DNA of 64,000 nucleotides from CAYPGT01 sp964512985 (GTDB taxonomy: Bacteria; Cyanobacteriota; Vampirovibrionia; LMEP-6097): NCBI GenBank assembly GCA_964512985.1, contig CAZELI010000007.1, positions 11,482 to 75,481 on the forward strand. Direction: 5' to 3'. Positions 9,055-18,288 of this stretch are shown here, piece after piece. A program made the position numbers and the translations under genes. The notes beneath the pieces are model-generated. The model did not search any database. It was given only the letters and a program-made list of their open reading frames with translations, and had not been told where the DNA came from. Each line of letters opens with the position of its first letter. The first letter of the stretch is position 1.

Positions 9055-9410
9055 TGCAAACTTTACCCTCACTTATATTTCTTGCTTTCACTACTATATT
9101 ATTAATAGTTCAGTGGGTTTTACCGATGTTAAATTTGCATCTAGCTTTAAACCAGGAGAATTTATTATTAGAGAGGGCTCAGAAGATCGTTGACGTGAGC
9201 AGATCTAATCCTAGTAAGGTTTTGAATGATTTAGAAGATTTGACTATTGGTGGAATTAATATTAATCAAGTATTGGGAGAAAACCAAGGCGACTATATTA
9301 TTTATCAGATTAAATTTAATCATAAGGGATTGTTTGCTAATAGGTTTTTAGGACAAGAGCAATTAGAACAATCTAAGACTGTAACCTTGATAGCTGATAG
9401 AGAATTATGA
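9054..9410 (+). CDS. Small membrane-anchored protein, possibly TadE/minor-pilin-like
   Basis: 118 residues with one N-terminal hydrophobic helix (about residues 5-30, LIFLAFTTILLIVQWVLPML), followed by a soluble domain with mixed strands and helices. The size and single N-terminal helix fit pseudopilins of the TadE/TadF type, but the typical E-AL-V-P start is not evident, so this is tentative. It overlaps its neighbours on both sides (TAATG upstream, ATGA downstream). Confidence 0.55.
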   Translation: MQTLPSLIFLAFTTILLIVQWVLPMLNLHLALNQENLLLERAQKIVDVSRSNPSKVLNDLEDLTIGGININQVLGENQGDYIIYQIKFNHKGLFANRFLGQEQLEQSKTVTLIADREL

Positions 9411-10201
9411 AAGAAGCAAGTAAGCCTACTGCAATAGTTGTTGAAGATCAACCAGTGATATGGGATTATATACAATCCTGCGTTGAGCCTTGTTATAACA
9501 TTAAGGCTTTTTGTACTAGTACTATGGAAGTGGAAAACTCTTTTAGGAAGATTAAACCCGATTTGGTTTGGCTGGATTGTTACCTTGGTGAGATCTCAGA
9601 ATCCTATCAGGGAGTGAAGAATAGCGGCTTGCTGCTTGCAGAATGGATTAAGAGCCATAGTCCTAAGACTAAGATTTTTTTATTTACAGCATCTAGTGAA
9701 CTCGCCATTTTAGCTAAAGCGCAAGAGTTAGGTATAGAAGGAATTGCGCTTGGTGGTAAATTTATTAAAGACAAGGAGATTATCAAAGGTGCAATTAAGA
9801 CTATTTCCTACGGTTCTAAATGGATTAGCCCTAGTATATTTGAAGATATAGAATTAGATGAACTTGCTAATATAACCGTGTTTGAATTTTGTGTGATTTT
9901 TTTCTTGCTTGTAGGCAAGTCTACTATCCAAATCGCTGAAGAATTAGATACTAGTCGTAAACGTGTGAATAATTCCGTTTATCGTGTGAAGCAAAAACTC
10001 GGACTCGATGAGAACATTACTAAAGAAGAATTGTTAGAGATTTTTAAAGAGCGAATACAAGATAGTATCAATACCAGCCAGTTTTATAATCTTTCTGAAT
10101 TAGTGTCCATTAATTCCGTTGTAGAGAATTGCTTGAACCCTGTGATTAATAAGATTAAAACGGGTGAACTCGCTAAGGTGAAGATTGGGAGTTTGAAGTA
10201 G
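9407..10201 (+). CDS. NarL/LuxR-type response regulator
   Basis: 264 residues. The receiver domain has an acidic pair (E13, D14 in VVEDQP), the likely phospho-acceptor D57 (VWLDCYLG) and a T/S position in LFTAS near residue 98. A LuxR-type helix-turn-helix follows at about residues 170-200 (STIQIAEELDTSRKRVNNSVYRVKQKL). A tail of about 60 residues after the HTH is unusual for this family. As the last gene of the operon (ATGA overlap) it probably regulates pilus genes; the partner kinase is not in the window. Confidence 0.85.
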   Translation: MKEASKPTAIVVEDQPVIWDYIQSCVEPCYNIKAFCTSTMEVENSFRKIKPDLVWLDCYLGEISESYQGVKNSGLLLAEWIKSHSPKTKIFLFTASSELAILAKAQELGIEGIALGGKFIKDKEIIKGAIKTISYGSKWISPSIFEDIELDELANITVFEFCVIFFLLVGKSTIQIAEELDTSRKRVNNSVYRVKQKLGLDENITKEELLEIFKERIQDSINTSQFYNLSELVSINSVVENCLNPVINKIKTGELAKVKIGSLK

Positions 10202-10205
10202 CTGT

Positions 10206-10211
10206 TATAAT
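10206..10211 (+). promoter_or_regulatory. -10 box (TATAAT) of a leaderless promoter
   Basis: TATAAT ends 7 nt before the GTG at 10219 and there is no Shine-Dalgarno sequence. The expected transcription start coincides with the start codon. Confidence 0.6.
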
Positions 10212-10218
10212 CCCTTTA

Positions 10219-11595
10219 GTGAAACGAACTTTAGAATTTAAATCTGAAATTAATTGCAGTGCAAGTGAATTATTTGAGTGGCATATGCAAGATGGGGCTT
10301 TTGAAAGGCTTACGCCTAGTTGGGAGCCAGTAAAAGTGGTGGAACGTATAGGTAAGATATATGGAGATCTGCCAGAAGAAGTTAAGTTAGAGATTAATCT
10401 AGGATTAGTTTCTATTGATTGGCATCTGAAGCATATAGATTGTATTCAAGGAGAAAGATTCACTGATACACAAATCACAGGTCCTTTTCATTATTATAAG
10501 CATGATCATATTATGGAGACTGTTTCTGAAACAAGAGCACTACTTGTTGATAGATTAGAATTTGAATTGCCAATGGGTTGGTTGGGGGATTCAATGGGAT
10601 ATTGGTTTATAAAACGTAAACTAGAACGCTTGTTCAGATATCGACATCAAATTACTAAACAAGATATAGAAGCTGCTAAACTTACTAAGAGAATGAAAGT
10701 TTTAGTGAGTGGTTCTGGTGGTTTGGTGGGTACGGACTTGTGTGCTTTCTTACAGCATCAAGGAAATGATGTTTATAAGTTAGTTAGAAATAAAGCTAAG
10801 ATTGATAGTAAGTCTATATATTGGAATCCAGAAACTGGAGAAATAAATCCTACTCAATTAGAAGGTTTTGATGCTGTGATAAATTTAGCTGGTGAGAATA
10901 TTGCAGCTAAGAGATGGACGCCAGAGCAGAAACGGATCATTCGTGATTCCAGAATTAAATCTACAACTTTATTAAGTGAGACTTTAGCGAGATCAAACCA
11001 TAAACCTAAGGTATTTATATCAGCTTCAGCGATTGGGTTTTATGGTGATAGACCTAATGAAATGTTACATGAAGGAGCAATGCCAAGTAAGGGTGACTAT
11101 CTATCAGATGTTTGCCAAGCTTGGGAAGAAGCTGCTAATGCGGCTAGAGATGCTGGTATTAGGGTTGTTCATCCACGCTTGGGGGTTATACTGAGCCCGA
11201 AGGGTGGTGCTATGTCTAAGCTACTGACTCCATTTCAATTAGGATTAGGCGGCATAATTGGTAACGGTAAGCAATCCATGAGCTGGATTGCTCTGGATGA
11301 TGTGATTTATGCTTTAAACTATGTGTTAATGAACGAGGCTATTGTAGGTCCTGTGAATTTCACTAGCCCTAATCCTGCTACTAATAGTGACTTTACTAAG
11401 ACATTAGCTAAGGTTCTTAGTAGACCTGCTGTCTTTCCCCTACCTAGTTTCGCTGCTAAGCTTATCCTGGGTGAAATGGCAGATGCATTATTACTCGCCA
11501 GTACCAAGGCTAAACCTGAAGTACTTATGGAAGCAGGATTTAAGTTTAGCTATCCTAATCTAGCTGAGGCTTTGAAACACCTACTAGGAAAATAG
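10219..11595 (+). CDS. SRPBCC domain fused to TIGR01777 (SDR39U1-like) epimerase
   Basis: 458 residues in two parts. Residues 1-155 form a SRPBCC/START-like domain (FKSEINCSASELFEWHMQDG, then HYYKHDHIM). From about residue 160 comes an extended-SDR domain with the NAD(P) motif SGSGGLVG, then NLAGENIAAKRW, SASAIGFYGDR and RLGVILSPKGG. These are signatures of the TIGR01777 family, whose substrate is unknown in bacteria. The two-domain fusion is known for this family. The gene starts at GTG directly behind a TATAAT box and is convergent with the following gene. Confidence 0.88.
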   Translation: MKRTLEFKSEINCSASELFEWHMQDGAFERLTPSWEPVKVVERIGKIYGDLPEEVKLEINLGLVSIDWHLKHIDCIQGERFTDTQITGPFHYYKHDHIMETVSETRALLVDRLEFELPMGWLGDSMGYWFIKRKLERLFRYRHQITKQDIEAAKLTKRMKVLVSGSGGLVGTDLCAFLQHQGNDVYKLVRNKAKIDSKSIYWNPETGEINPTQLEGFDAVINLAGENIAAKRWTPEQKRIIRDSRIKSTTLLSETLARSNHKPKVFISASAIGFYGDRPNEMLHEGAMPSKGDYLSDVCQAWEEAANAARDAGIRVVHPRLGVILSPKGGAMSKLLTPFQLGLGGIIGNGKQSMSWIALDDVIYALNYVLMNEAIVGPVNFTSPNPATNSDFTKTLAKVLSRPAVFPLPSFAAKLILGEMADALLLASTKAKPEVLMEAGFKFSYPNLAEALKHLLGK

Positions 11596-11609
11596 GATCA
11601 AATATACGG

Positions 11610-12515
11610 TTAAATTAAATACGCATCATACTCTTCTCTGAGTTGTATTAGCCATTGTGGTAGTACATAACCGAAGCTGGTATAACGTTGGGTAATTTTA
11701 AGGATAGGTCTATAAATTTTAAGATCTTCTTCAAGCCAGATAGATTTCATTTTATAGATATTAAACTGAGCAAGCTTGATATAATCCTTGGCTTTTAAGA
11801 GATCATTGTTTTTGATACTTATAATAGCTAGACTCTTATAAGCAGAAGCTAGTTCATAGAAGTCCATGGTTTGAGGAAAGAGTTGCTTGCGTTTTTTTTC
11901 GATTGTTTTAAGAGCGAGTTTTTCGATTTCTGGATCTAGGGCTGGATCTTTAAATTCAAGTAAGTAGTCTAATGCTGTTGGGAAGTAGGGTATAGCCTTA
12001 TCAAGTTTCTCTATATTCTTGATTATTTTCTTCTTCAATTCCCGAGCAGCAGGGGATTCTAGATCACTCTTGCCGAAATATGAGTAAAGTAAGTCATTGA
12101 TTTCGATATGATTAAGTTCTTCTTGCGTGAAGTTAAGTTTTTTATTGATATAAAACTTATTATAGAAATCAATATGCTTTCTAATATTCTTTATCTCTTG
12201 ATTTTTGGGATATTTTTCTAGAGCTTTCTCTAGGAAGCTTTGAGCTTTGTTTATTTCACCAAGCATTATTAGGGTTATGCCATAGTATTCAGAGTCCTTG
12301 GTCCCCAATCGAATTTTCTCATTCTTGTCTAAGATAGGTTCTTTCTCTAATAAGGTCAGTGACCCTTCTACATCACCTGCTAGTAACAAATCTCTAACTA
12401 CTTCATAATCAGGTTCAGCACTAACGCTCATCCATGATGCATTGATAAGGATCCAGAGTAGTACAAGGATGCTACTGCGAATAAACGCGTTATATTTTAA
12501 ATAATGTTTCTGCAT
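11610..12515 (-). CDS. Exported helical-repeat (TPR-like) protein
   Basis: About 301 residues when started at the ATG at 12515. A longer frame reaches 12557, but the internal start gives a proper signal peptide (MQKHYLKYNAFIRSSILVLL, with a likely cut near VSA). The mature part is helical with TPR-like units (SEYYGITLIMLGEINKAQSF, ALEKYPKNQEI). It follows tatD on the same strand with a short overlap. The function is unknown; a periplasmic protein-interaction role is inferred from the repeats. Confidence 0.65.
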   Translation of the reverse strand: MQKHYLKYNAFIRSSILVLLWILINASWMSVSAEPDYEVVRDLLLAGDVEGSLTLLEKEPILDKNEKIRLGTKDSEYYGITLIMLGEINKAQSFLEKALEKYPKNQEIKNIRKHIDFYNKFYINKKLNFTQEELNHIEINDLLYSYFGKSDLESPAARELKKKIIKNIEKLDKAIPYFPTALDYLLEFKDPALDPEIEKLALKTIEKKRKQLFPQTMDFYELASAYKSLAIISIKNNDLLKAKDYIKLAQFNIYKMKSIWLEEDLKIYRPILKITQRYTSFGYVLPQWLIQLREEYDAYLI

Positions 12516-13314
12516 TCTTGGTGGAGATTTCTGCGAGTTGTTCTTTACTAATGCCATAACACTCAGCGAGGGTTTCAGCGATATAGTTTACGAAGCTTGG
12601 TTCATTGCGCTTGCCGCGCATTGCTTGCGGAGCTAAGAACGGGCAATCGGTTTCTATAAGTATTCTTTCTATGGGTATGCGTTTGGCAGTTTCTCTGAAA
12701 TGATCATTCTTCTTGTAAGTGACAATCCCTGACCAGGAAATATAGAATCCATGCTTAATAATGTCACTAGCAAAGTCATAATCACCAGTATAGCAGTGGA
12801 TTGTACCGTTATGAGCTTGAGGATTTAAAGGATATTCATCTTGTAGGATCCTTAGAGTGTCTTCCCAAGCATCTCTGGTATGCACAATTAAGGGTAATTG
12901 ATATTTCTTTGCTAATGCTATTTGCTCTCTAAATACTCCTCTCTGCTTGCTTTGTTCATCAGCTTCTTTTGCATGAAAGTAATCTAAGCCAGTTTCCCCG
13001 ATAGCCCGGATCTTATTAAGAGGGTTTTTGAGATTAGAGATTAAATATTGTTCTATCTCTTGCGCTGAATTATTATCCCAAGAACTTATTTCACTAGGAT
13101 GCACTCCAAGAGCAGTGTAGAGATTAATCTTGTTTATTCCGTTATATTCTTCTGTGAGTTTTAATAAAGTAGGAATTTCACTAATGCTGCAACATGGGTG
13201 GACTATTTTAAAGACCCCAGAGCTATAGGCTCTATTCATCATTGCAGGTCTGTCTTCATCGTAAGAATCAAAACAAATATGAGCATGCGTGTCTATTAGC
13301 TGTATTAACTGCAT
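12490..13314 (-). CDS. tatD: TatD-family metal-dependent hydrolase/DNase
   Basis: 274 residues. Metal-binding motifs of the TatD family are visible in order: DTHAHICFDSYDEDR (residues 8-22), GETGLDYFH (about 97-105), HTRDAWED (about 130), HCYTGD (about 155) and ETDCPFLAPQ (about 208). These enzymes are two-metal 3'-5' exonucleases with possible roles in DNA repair or RNA quality control. The gene sits 17 nt behind the fliT-like gene in a fliD-fliT-tatD string, which is an unusual but not implausible operon. Confidence 0.93.
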   Translation of the reverse strand: MQLIQLIDTHAHICFDSYDEDRPAMMNRAYSSGVFKIVHPCCSISEIPTLLKLTEEYNGINKINLYTALGVHPSEISSWDNNSAQEIEQYLISNLKNPLNKIRAIGETGLDYFHAKEADEQSKQRGVFREQIALAKKYQLPLIVHTRDAWEDTLRILQDEYPLNPQAHNGTIHCYTGDYDFASDIIKHGFYISWSGIVTYKKNDHFRETAKRIPIERILIETDCPFLAPQAMRGKRNEPSFVNYIAETLAECYGISKEQLAEISTKNAETLFKI

Positions 13315-13331
13315 GAGTTAATTCTAGCAGA

Positions 13332-13649
13332 TTAGTATCTAAGTTTTTTATTCTGAGTTACAATCGTACGGCGCTTTTTGAGTAGTTCGCCGATTTTATT
13401 TTTTCTTTCTTGAACCTGCTGCTGTATATTATTGCCACCATCAAAGATCTGCTTAATTCTTTTTTCTATATTAAAACTTAGTCCTTCTTTCTCTTTAATG
13501 ATATTCATTTGGCTAATTACTATTAGTCTATCTTTAAGTATTTCAATAATAGAGCCATAGTCTTCCTTCTCTAAGAATTCAGAAATTCTTTTATCGATCA
13601 ATTCCACTTGATCAAGGCCTTCATCCATTGTCGTAATTACTTTTTGCAT
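13332..13649 (-). CDS. FliT-like flagellar chaperone candidate
   Basis: 105 residues, almost entirely helical with charged heptads (VELIDKRISEFLEKEDYGSI, QQVQERKNKIGELLKKRRTI). FliT chaperones are short helical proteins encoded just after fliD that bind FliD. The gene starts in a 1-nt overlap with the fliD stop (TAATG), which fits. Sequence similarity alone is too low for certainty. Confidence 0.55.
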   Translation of the reverse strand: MQKVITTMDEGLDQVELIDKRISEFLEKEDYGSIIEILKDRLIVISQMNIIKEKEGLSFNIEKRIKQIFDGGNNIQQQVQERKNKIGELLKKRRTIVTQNKKLRY

Positions 13650-15397
13650 TATTGTTGACCTAATCTAGCTGCCAAGCTTGCTACCGCAGATTGCTGTTGT
13701 TGCATTTGAGTGTTCGTTATATCTAATTGTGAAAATTGTTTTTTCATTCTTGCTTCATAAGAATCAATGCTACTTTGTGTTCTATCAATTCGATCATTAA
13801 TAGTTTTAATTTGACTGTTAACAGATTCTTGCATCTTGCTAATTAATCCATTAGTGGAGACATTAGGATCTACGTAGGAATCAAGCAAGGTCTGTAATTG
13901 AGTGATAATGCCATCTTCACCGTTGGATAAAGTGCCATAAATAGAGTCAGTGTCATCGCTTCCATAAAGCACTTTATAGAAAGCATCTTGGTCGGCTGCA
14001 AATTTCTCGGTAAATCTAGTACTATCAAAAGTATAACCAGTGAATTTATTATTACCGTCTAATTGACTCTTAAGTCCAATATCAATGAGCGAAGTATAAG
14101 TATCAGTAGCACCAGTTTCTACCTTAGTCATTAAATTTTTAATCCTGCTAATAAAATTTCTACTAAAAGAATCGTTTCTATTAGTTAGAGATGTAATCAT
14201 CTTGTTTACATTTGTTAGTACGGCGTCCATCTTAGTCTTCACGCCCGAAGAATCTTCGGCAATAGTTATTGTTTTATTAGCTGGGGTTTCATCTGTAGTA
14301 ACTTTTTTTAGCTCTAAAGTTACTCCTTCAAGTAATCCTGTAACTGTATTGCTGTTGCTGACTAGTGTTGCTCCACCATTAAGAGTGGATATAGTAAATT
14401 CAGCATTGTCACCAAGTGTTTCGGCGCTAGGACCAGTAATGTTTAGAGGGCTGATATCACCATCAGAGCTTACTGTAATTGACAAAGCTCCTGTATCTTT
14501 ATTGGTAAGAATTAATTCACCATTGAGAGCATCATAAGCAGCATTGACTTCCGCTCCAGCTGTATTGTTAATGCTATCGACTAAAGTTTTAATAGTAGTG
14601 GTAGCAGGGGTGTATGCTACATCAGTTCCGTTAATAGTAATTTTAGTTCCAGTAATACCTAGCGATGTTAAGGTAGAGCTTTTTTTGGCAGCTTCTAGAT
14701 TCTGAATACCAGAATAATTAGTAGCTACTCCATCGATTTGTACGTTATCAAGACCTAATGCTGCAATAAGATTACTTGTATCTCCAGGTGACCCAAACTG
14801 ATTACTAGTACTAGCTGATGCGAAGGTAACATCAAACTTACCAGTGACTGTGTTAAAGCTTGCTGCTGTGATTGCTGTAAAACTGTTAAGAAAGGTCTCC
14901 ATCTCTCCAAGAGTCGGATCAGCGTCTTGTGTATAAGTTAAAGTTTCTCCATTAATAGTTACAGTCCCGTCACTTAGTGTTATGGCGCCTTTGAAATTGG
15001 CGTCTGTGACAGCTGAAGCTGCAGTTAATGTACTCCTAATGGCACTAGAAGATTTTCTGATGGTATTGGTGGCAAGTTGATCTACGCTGACATTGAAAGT
15101 TTGAGATACTGCATCGTCAGTAGCCGTGACTTTTAGAAAACTATTAGTGCTATCTGTAGAAGTAATAAGTTTGGGAGCTAATGAAGTAGTACCTTCAATA
15201 ATTGCTTTATGATTTATAGAAGTTTTAACTGTCCCTATTTGAGTAGAGAGAGTGTTGAGAAAAGTATTCTCGGTATTAAGATCAGTCTTCTTTTTTTCGA
15301 GAGGACCAATTTTGTTTTGCGTTTCAATATTAATTAATTGGCTAATTAATGCACCCGAATCAAAACTACTATTCAGCCCTAAAAAGCTTGTTGTCAA
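13649..15397 (-). CDS. fliD: Flagellar filament cap protein FliD
   Basis: 582 residues. The N-terminus SSFDSGALISQLINIE matches the FliD_N pattern (G-x-D-x-x-xLVxxLxxxE). The C-terminal region (about residues 395-575, MDAVLTNVNKMITSL, then KMQESVNSQIKTINDRIDRT) matches FliD_C, with the terminal coiled coil. The middle is beta-rich and Thr/Asn-rich, as in surface-exposed cap domains. FliD caps the filament and helps flagellin fold. The start is a TTG behind a clear AGGAG site. No other flagellar structural gene lies in the window. Confidence 0.9.
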   Translation of the reverse strand: MTTSFLGLNSSFDSGALISQLINIETQNKIGPLEKKKTDLNTENTFLNTLSTQIGTVKTSINHKAIIEGTTSLAPKLITSTDSTNSFLKVTATDDAVSQTFNVSVDQLATNTIRKSSSAIRSTLTAASAVTDANFKGAITLSDGTVTINGETLTYTQDADPTLGEMETFLNSFTAITAASFNTVTGKFDVTFASASTSNQFGSPGDTSNLIAALGLDNVQIDGVATNYSGIQNLEAAKKSSTLTSLGITGTKITINGTDVAYTPATTTIKTLVDSINNTAGAEVNAAYDALNGELILTNKDTGALSITVSSDGDISPLNITGPSAETLGDNAEFTISTLNGGATLVSNSNTVTGLLEGVTLELKKVTTDETPANKTITIAEDSSGVKTKMDAVLTNVNKMITSLTNRNDSFSRNFISRIKNLMTKVETGATDTYTSLIDIGLKSQLDGNNKFTGYTFDSTRFTEKFAADQDAFYKVLYGSDDTDSIYGTLSNGEDGIITQLQTLLDSYVDPNVSTNGLISKMQESVNSQIKTINDRIDRTQSSIDSYEARMKKQFSQLDITNTQMQQQQSAVASLAARLGQQ

Positions 15398-15688
15398 GAT
15401 TTTCTCCTAGACTTTTACTAAGTCCCTATATCTTAGGTTCCACCTAGATAATCCTTATGCCTCAAGTAGTTAACCTTATTTGTTGAGCTTGCATAGTATT
15501 TTTAGTCTAGATCTTAATCTCTAGGGGTTAAATGACCCCCTTGAGAAACCTATGGAAGGTATGTTGAATTTAATTCAAGCTAAAAACCAAGATGGTGACT
15601 AGATTACCATATAATTTCTCAGAGGTTTTTTGACCCCTTTCATTTGTTAAATCTCTCAATCATAATTAGCGCAGAAAAGGAGAACATT
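15398..15688. promoter_or_regulatory. Divergent intergenic region between fliD and an exported protein
   Basis: About 290 nt without a gene. It holds the fliD ribosome binding site, a hairpin (GGGGTTAAATGACCCC, 15524-15539), a TATAAT box near 15610 directed to the + strand, and a longer pair of complementary segments (TGAGAAA near 15542 with TTTCTCA near 15615). No short ORF with a credible start was seen. Confidence 0.5.
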
Positions 15689-16507
15689 ATGCATTGGTTA
15701 AAACAAACCTTATTAATTACACTCGTATTATTACTTAGTTGCTCAAATACTTTAGGAGTGCTTGCTGCAACGGATCAACTCGTAAATGGGGAAGAACTCG
15801 TTGCAGAACAAGCTCATGCACCTCATAAGCGTTCATATGTAAGATCAGGCAAGCATATTTATGTACGTATTGAGAAATCAGAGTTTGAAGCACTAGAAAA
15901 ACAAGCCATTAGCTTAACTACAATATTAAGCAGACTCGCAGATTTAGAAAGACTTTATTTGCAGATCAAAAAAGTTATAGATGGCGTTGATCTAACAGTA
16001 AACTTTATCAAAAAGTTTCTTAATATAGTTGATGCAGATATTTTTAAACCAGTTAAAGGTTCCGATAATATTTTCAAACATAGTTCTGGAGTCACCATGT
16101 CACCTGGCTATGTAGAATATCAAGCCAAGCTGAATAACTTCAAGACCTTCCAAGAAGCTTTCCCTGAGAATGTTTTAGATATAGATATTTATTATAATAA
16201 AACCCTCTTTACTATAGATCATATAGAAGGACAGGGCGTTTTAGGAAATAAATATACTAAGATCGCCTTATCACAAAGCTTAGGAGCTTCAAGGGACAGA
16301 ATCAAGTTGCCTATAAGCGACGCTCTTAAGAATACTGCTACTTTCAAAATATTCTTAGCTCCTATTAACCCTGTAACCATTGATGTCGGTAACAACAGTA
16401 AGATCGTTGTTAAATACAATCAAACCGTTCGTACAGGACAAACAGCCCCTGTGCTTTATACGCTCGACCCTGAGTCACCGAATGAGATAGTGGTTGTTTC
16501 TAAGTAA
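15689..16507 (+). CDS. Exported or lipoprotein of unknown function
   Basis: 272 residues from the ATG at 15689, which has a good AAAGGAG site; a longer frame from 15644 lacks one. The N-terminus is a signal peptide with a cysteine after LVLLLS (residue 18), so a lipoprotein is possible, although a Sec type I cut near LAA is also reasonable. A helical segment (residues about 65-110) is followed by a beta-rich C-terminus. The family was not recognised. A TATAAT box near 15610 probably drives it. Confidence 0.65.
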   Translation: MHWLKQTLLITLVLLLSCSNTLGVLAATDQLVNGEELVAEQAHAPHKRSYVRSGKHIYVRIEKSEFEALEKQAISLTTILSRLADLERLYLQIKKVIDGVDLTVNFIKKFLNIVDADIFKPVKGSDNIFKHSSGVTMSPGYVEYQAKLNNFKTFQEAFPENVLDIDIYYNKTLFTIDHIEGQGVLGNKYTKIALSQSLGASRDRIKLPISDALKNTATFKIFLAPINPVTIDVGNNSKIVVKYNQTVRTGQTAPVLYTLDPESPNEIVVVSK

Positions 16508-16529
16508 TTCATTATGTAACTTAAAATGA

Positions 16530-16535
16530 TAGAAT
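16530..16535 (+). promoter_or_regulatory. Putative -10 box before uppS
   Basis: TAGAAT ends 9 nt before the TTG at 16545; no Shine-Dalgarno sequence is visible. Confidence 0.4.
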
Positions 16536-16544
16536 AGTTACATA

Positions 16545-17222
16545 TTGGGAGCGACAACACTACATTCTGTTAAACATCTAGCCGTGATTATGGATGGTAA
16601 TAGACGTTGGGCGAAGGGACGTGGATTGCCATCCATAGAAGGGCATAGAGCAGGGGTTAAAGCTCTGCGTAATTTAGTGAAACTATGTCCTAGTTATGGT
16701 ATTGAATATTTAACTGTTTATGCTTTCTCTACTGAGAATTGGAAGAGAGAGTCTAATGAGTTAGATTTTTTGTTTAGACTTTTAGGGGAGGTGGCTGTCA
16801 GAGAGTTAGAGAACCTTCATAGGGAGAATGTTAAAGTAAGTTTTATTGGTGATATAGAAGCGTTCTCGGATATCGGTATTAAGGCTAATTTAGAGAAGCT
16901 TGCTGAGACTACTAAAGCTAATACAGGACTTAAGTTACAGATAGCCTTGAATTATGGTTCACTTGATGAATTAAGTTATGCTTTGAAACAAATCAAATCA
17001 AGCTTTAGTGAAGATCAGATTATTAATCTTGATGAAGAAACTTTCTCTAAATACTTATATACAAGAAATGTCCCAGATCCAGAACTGATCTTAAGAACAG
17101 GTGGAGAGGCTAGATTAAGTAATTACCTGCTATGGCAAGGAGCTAATTCTAGACTGGCTTTCATTGAATCGTTATGGCCAGATTTCTCTGAAGAAGACTT
17201 AAAGCAGGTATTGAATGGTTAA
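16545..17222 (+). CDS. uppS: Undecaprenyl diphosphate synthase (cis-prenyltransferase)
   Basis: 225 residues. The signature VIMDGNRRWAKGRG lies at about residues 13-26 with the catalytic Asp. GHRAGVKALR (about 34), AFSTENW (about 64), LNYGS (about 146) and the C-terminal LILRTGGEARLSNYLLWQ (about 186) also match UppS. It builds the C55 lipid carrier for cell-wall and surface glycan synthesis. The proposed start is TTG, since the family motif begins soon after it. The 3' end overlaps alr by 8 nt. Confidence 0.93.
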   Translation: MGATTLHSVKHLAVIMDGNRRWAKGRGLPSIEGHRAGVKALRNLVKLCPSYGIEYLTVYAFSTENWKRESNELDFLFRLLGEVAVRELENLHRENVKVSFIGDIEAFSDIGIKANLEKLAETTKANTGLKLQIALNYGSLDELSYALKQIKSSFSEDQIINLDEETFSKYLYTRNVPDPELILRTGGEARLSNYLLWQGANSRLAFIESLWPDFSEEDLKQVLNG

Positions 17223-18288
17223 GACTATCAGGAAGACGGGTTATAGAAGAGATGCTTGGATAGAAATTAATCTAGCTAATTTAGAATATAATCTGAAAGC
17301 AATCCATTCTGAATTTAAGAGACCGCTTATTCCTATTCTTAAGGCTGATGCCTATGGACATGGGGCTACAGTACTAGTTAAAATTCTCGATACTTATGAG
17401 TTTGTACATGCTTATGGGGTTGCTAGTATCGATGAAGCTTTAGCTTTACGCGAGGTAAGTGATAAGAAAATAATTGTTTTAGGAATCAGTCCTGAATGGG
17501 CATGGACACAGGCTCTAGAGCATGATATAGATATTACCATCGTTGATTATGAAACAGCTGTAAGGCTTAATGAATTAGCTGGAGAACAGAAGAAGGAAGC
17601 CAAAGTTCATATTAAGATTGATACTGGTATGAATCGCATTGGTTTTAAATATGCTGATAGAGAGGCTTTGATGCAGATAGCTAAGCTGAGTAATATTGAG
17701 ATATGTTCGGCTTTCACTCATTTCTCGGATCCTGGTGATATAGATTATTCACTTTATCAATATCAACAATTCAGAACTATTAGCGAAGGTCTGAAATGCC
17801 CTAAACATCCAGCTTCTAGCCAAGCTGCTAAGATGCTTCCTGATTTACAATGTGACTACGTGCGTTGTGGTATTGAACTCTATGGTTTAGAGAATCCTGA
17901 ACTCAAGCCTTTACTAGCTCTGTATTCAAGGATTAGTTTTATTAAAGAAGTGGAACGTGGAGAGAGTGTAAGTTACAAGCGTAGTTGGATTAGTAATAAA
18001 CCAACGCGCATTGCTACTCTGCCATTAGGTTATGCTGACGGAGTTTCACGTGCGCTTTCTAATAAGATCTATGGTTACTGTAAGGGACATAAGCTGAAGC
18101 AAGTGGGTTTGGTAACTATGGACCAAGTGATGTTTGATATAGAAGATTATGACATAGGTGTAGGTGATGTTATAGAATTAATCGGACCAAATGTGCCTGT
18201 CTCTGAATGGGCGCAAGCAGCGAGCACCATTACTTATGAAATAGTCTGCACTCTTAATCTTAGATTGCCTAAGAGTTATGTGAGATAA
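17215..18288 (+). CDS. alr: Alanine racemase
   Basis: 357 residues. The PLP lysine lies in LKADAYGHG (about residues 36-44). The second catalytic tyrosine is in the SVSYKRSW segment (about 248), and MDQVMFD (about 302) matches the C-terminal beta-domain. It supplies D-alanine for peptidoglycan. It overlaps uppS by 8 nt, so two cell-wall precursor genes form one operon. It is convergent with, and overlaps by 20 nt, the ATPase gene on the other strand. Confidence 0.93.
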   Translation: MVKTIRKTGYRRDAWIEINLANLEYNLKAIHSEFKRPLIPILKADAYGHGATVLVKILDTYEFVHAYGVASIDEALALREVSDKKIIVLGISPEWAWTQALEHDIDITIVDYETAVRLNELAGEQKKEAKVHIKIDTGMNRIGFKYADREALMQIAKLSNIEICSAFTHFSDPGDIDYSLYQYQQFRTISEGLKCPKHPASSQAAKMLPDLQCDYVRCGIELYGLENPELKPLLALYSRISFIKEVERGESVSYKRSWISNKPTRIATLPLGYADGVSRALSNKIYGYCKGHKLKQVGLVTMDQVMFDIEDYDIGVGDVIELIGPNVPVSEWAQAASTITYEIVCTLNLRLPKSYVR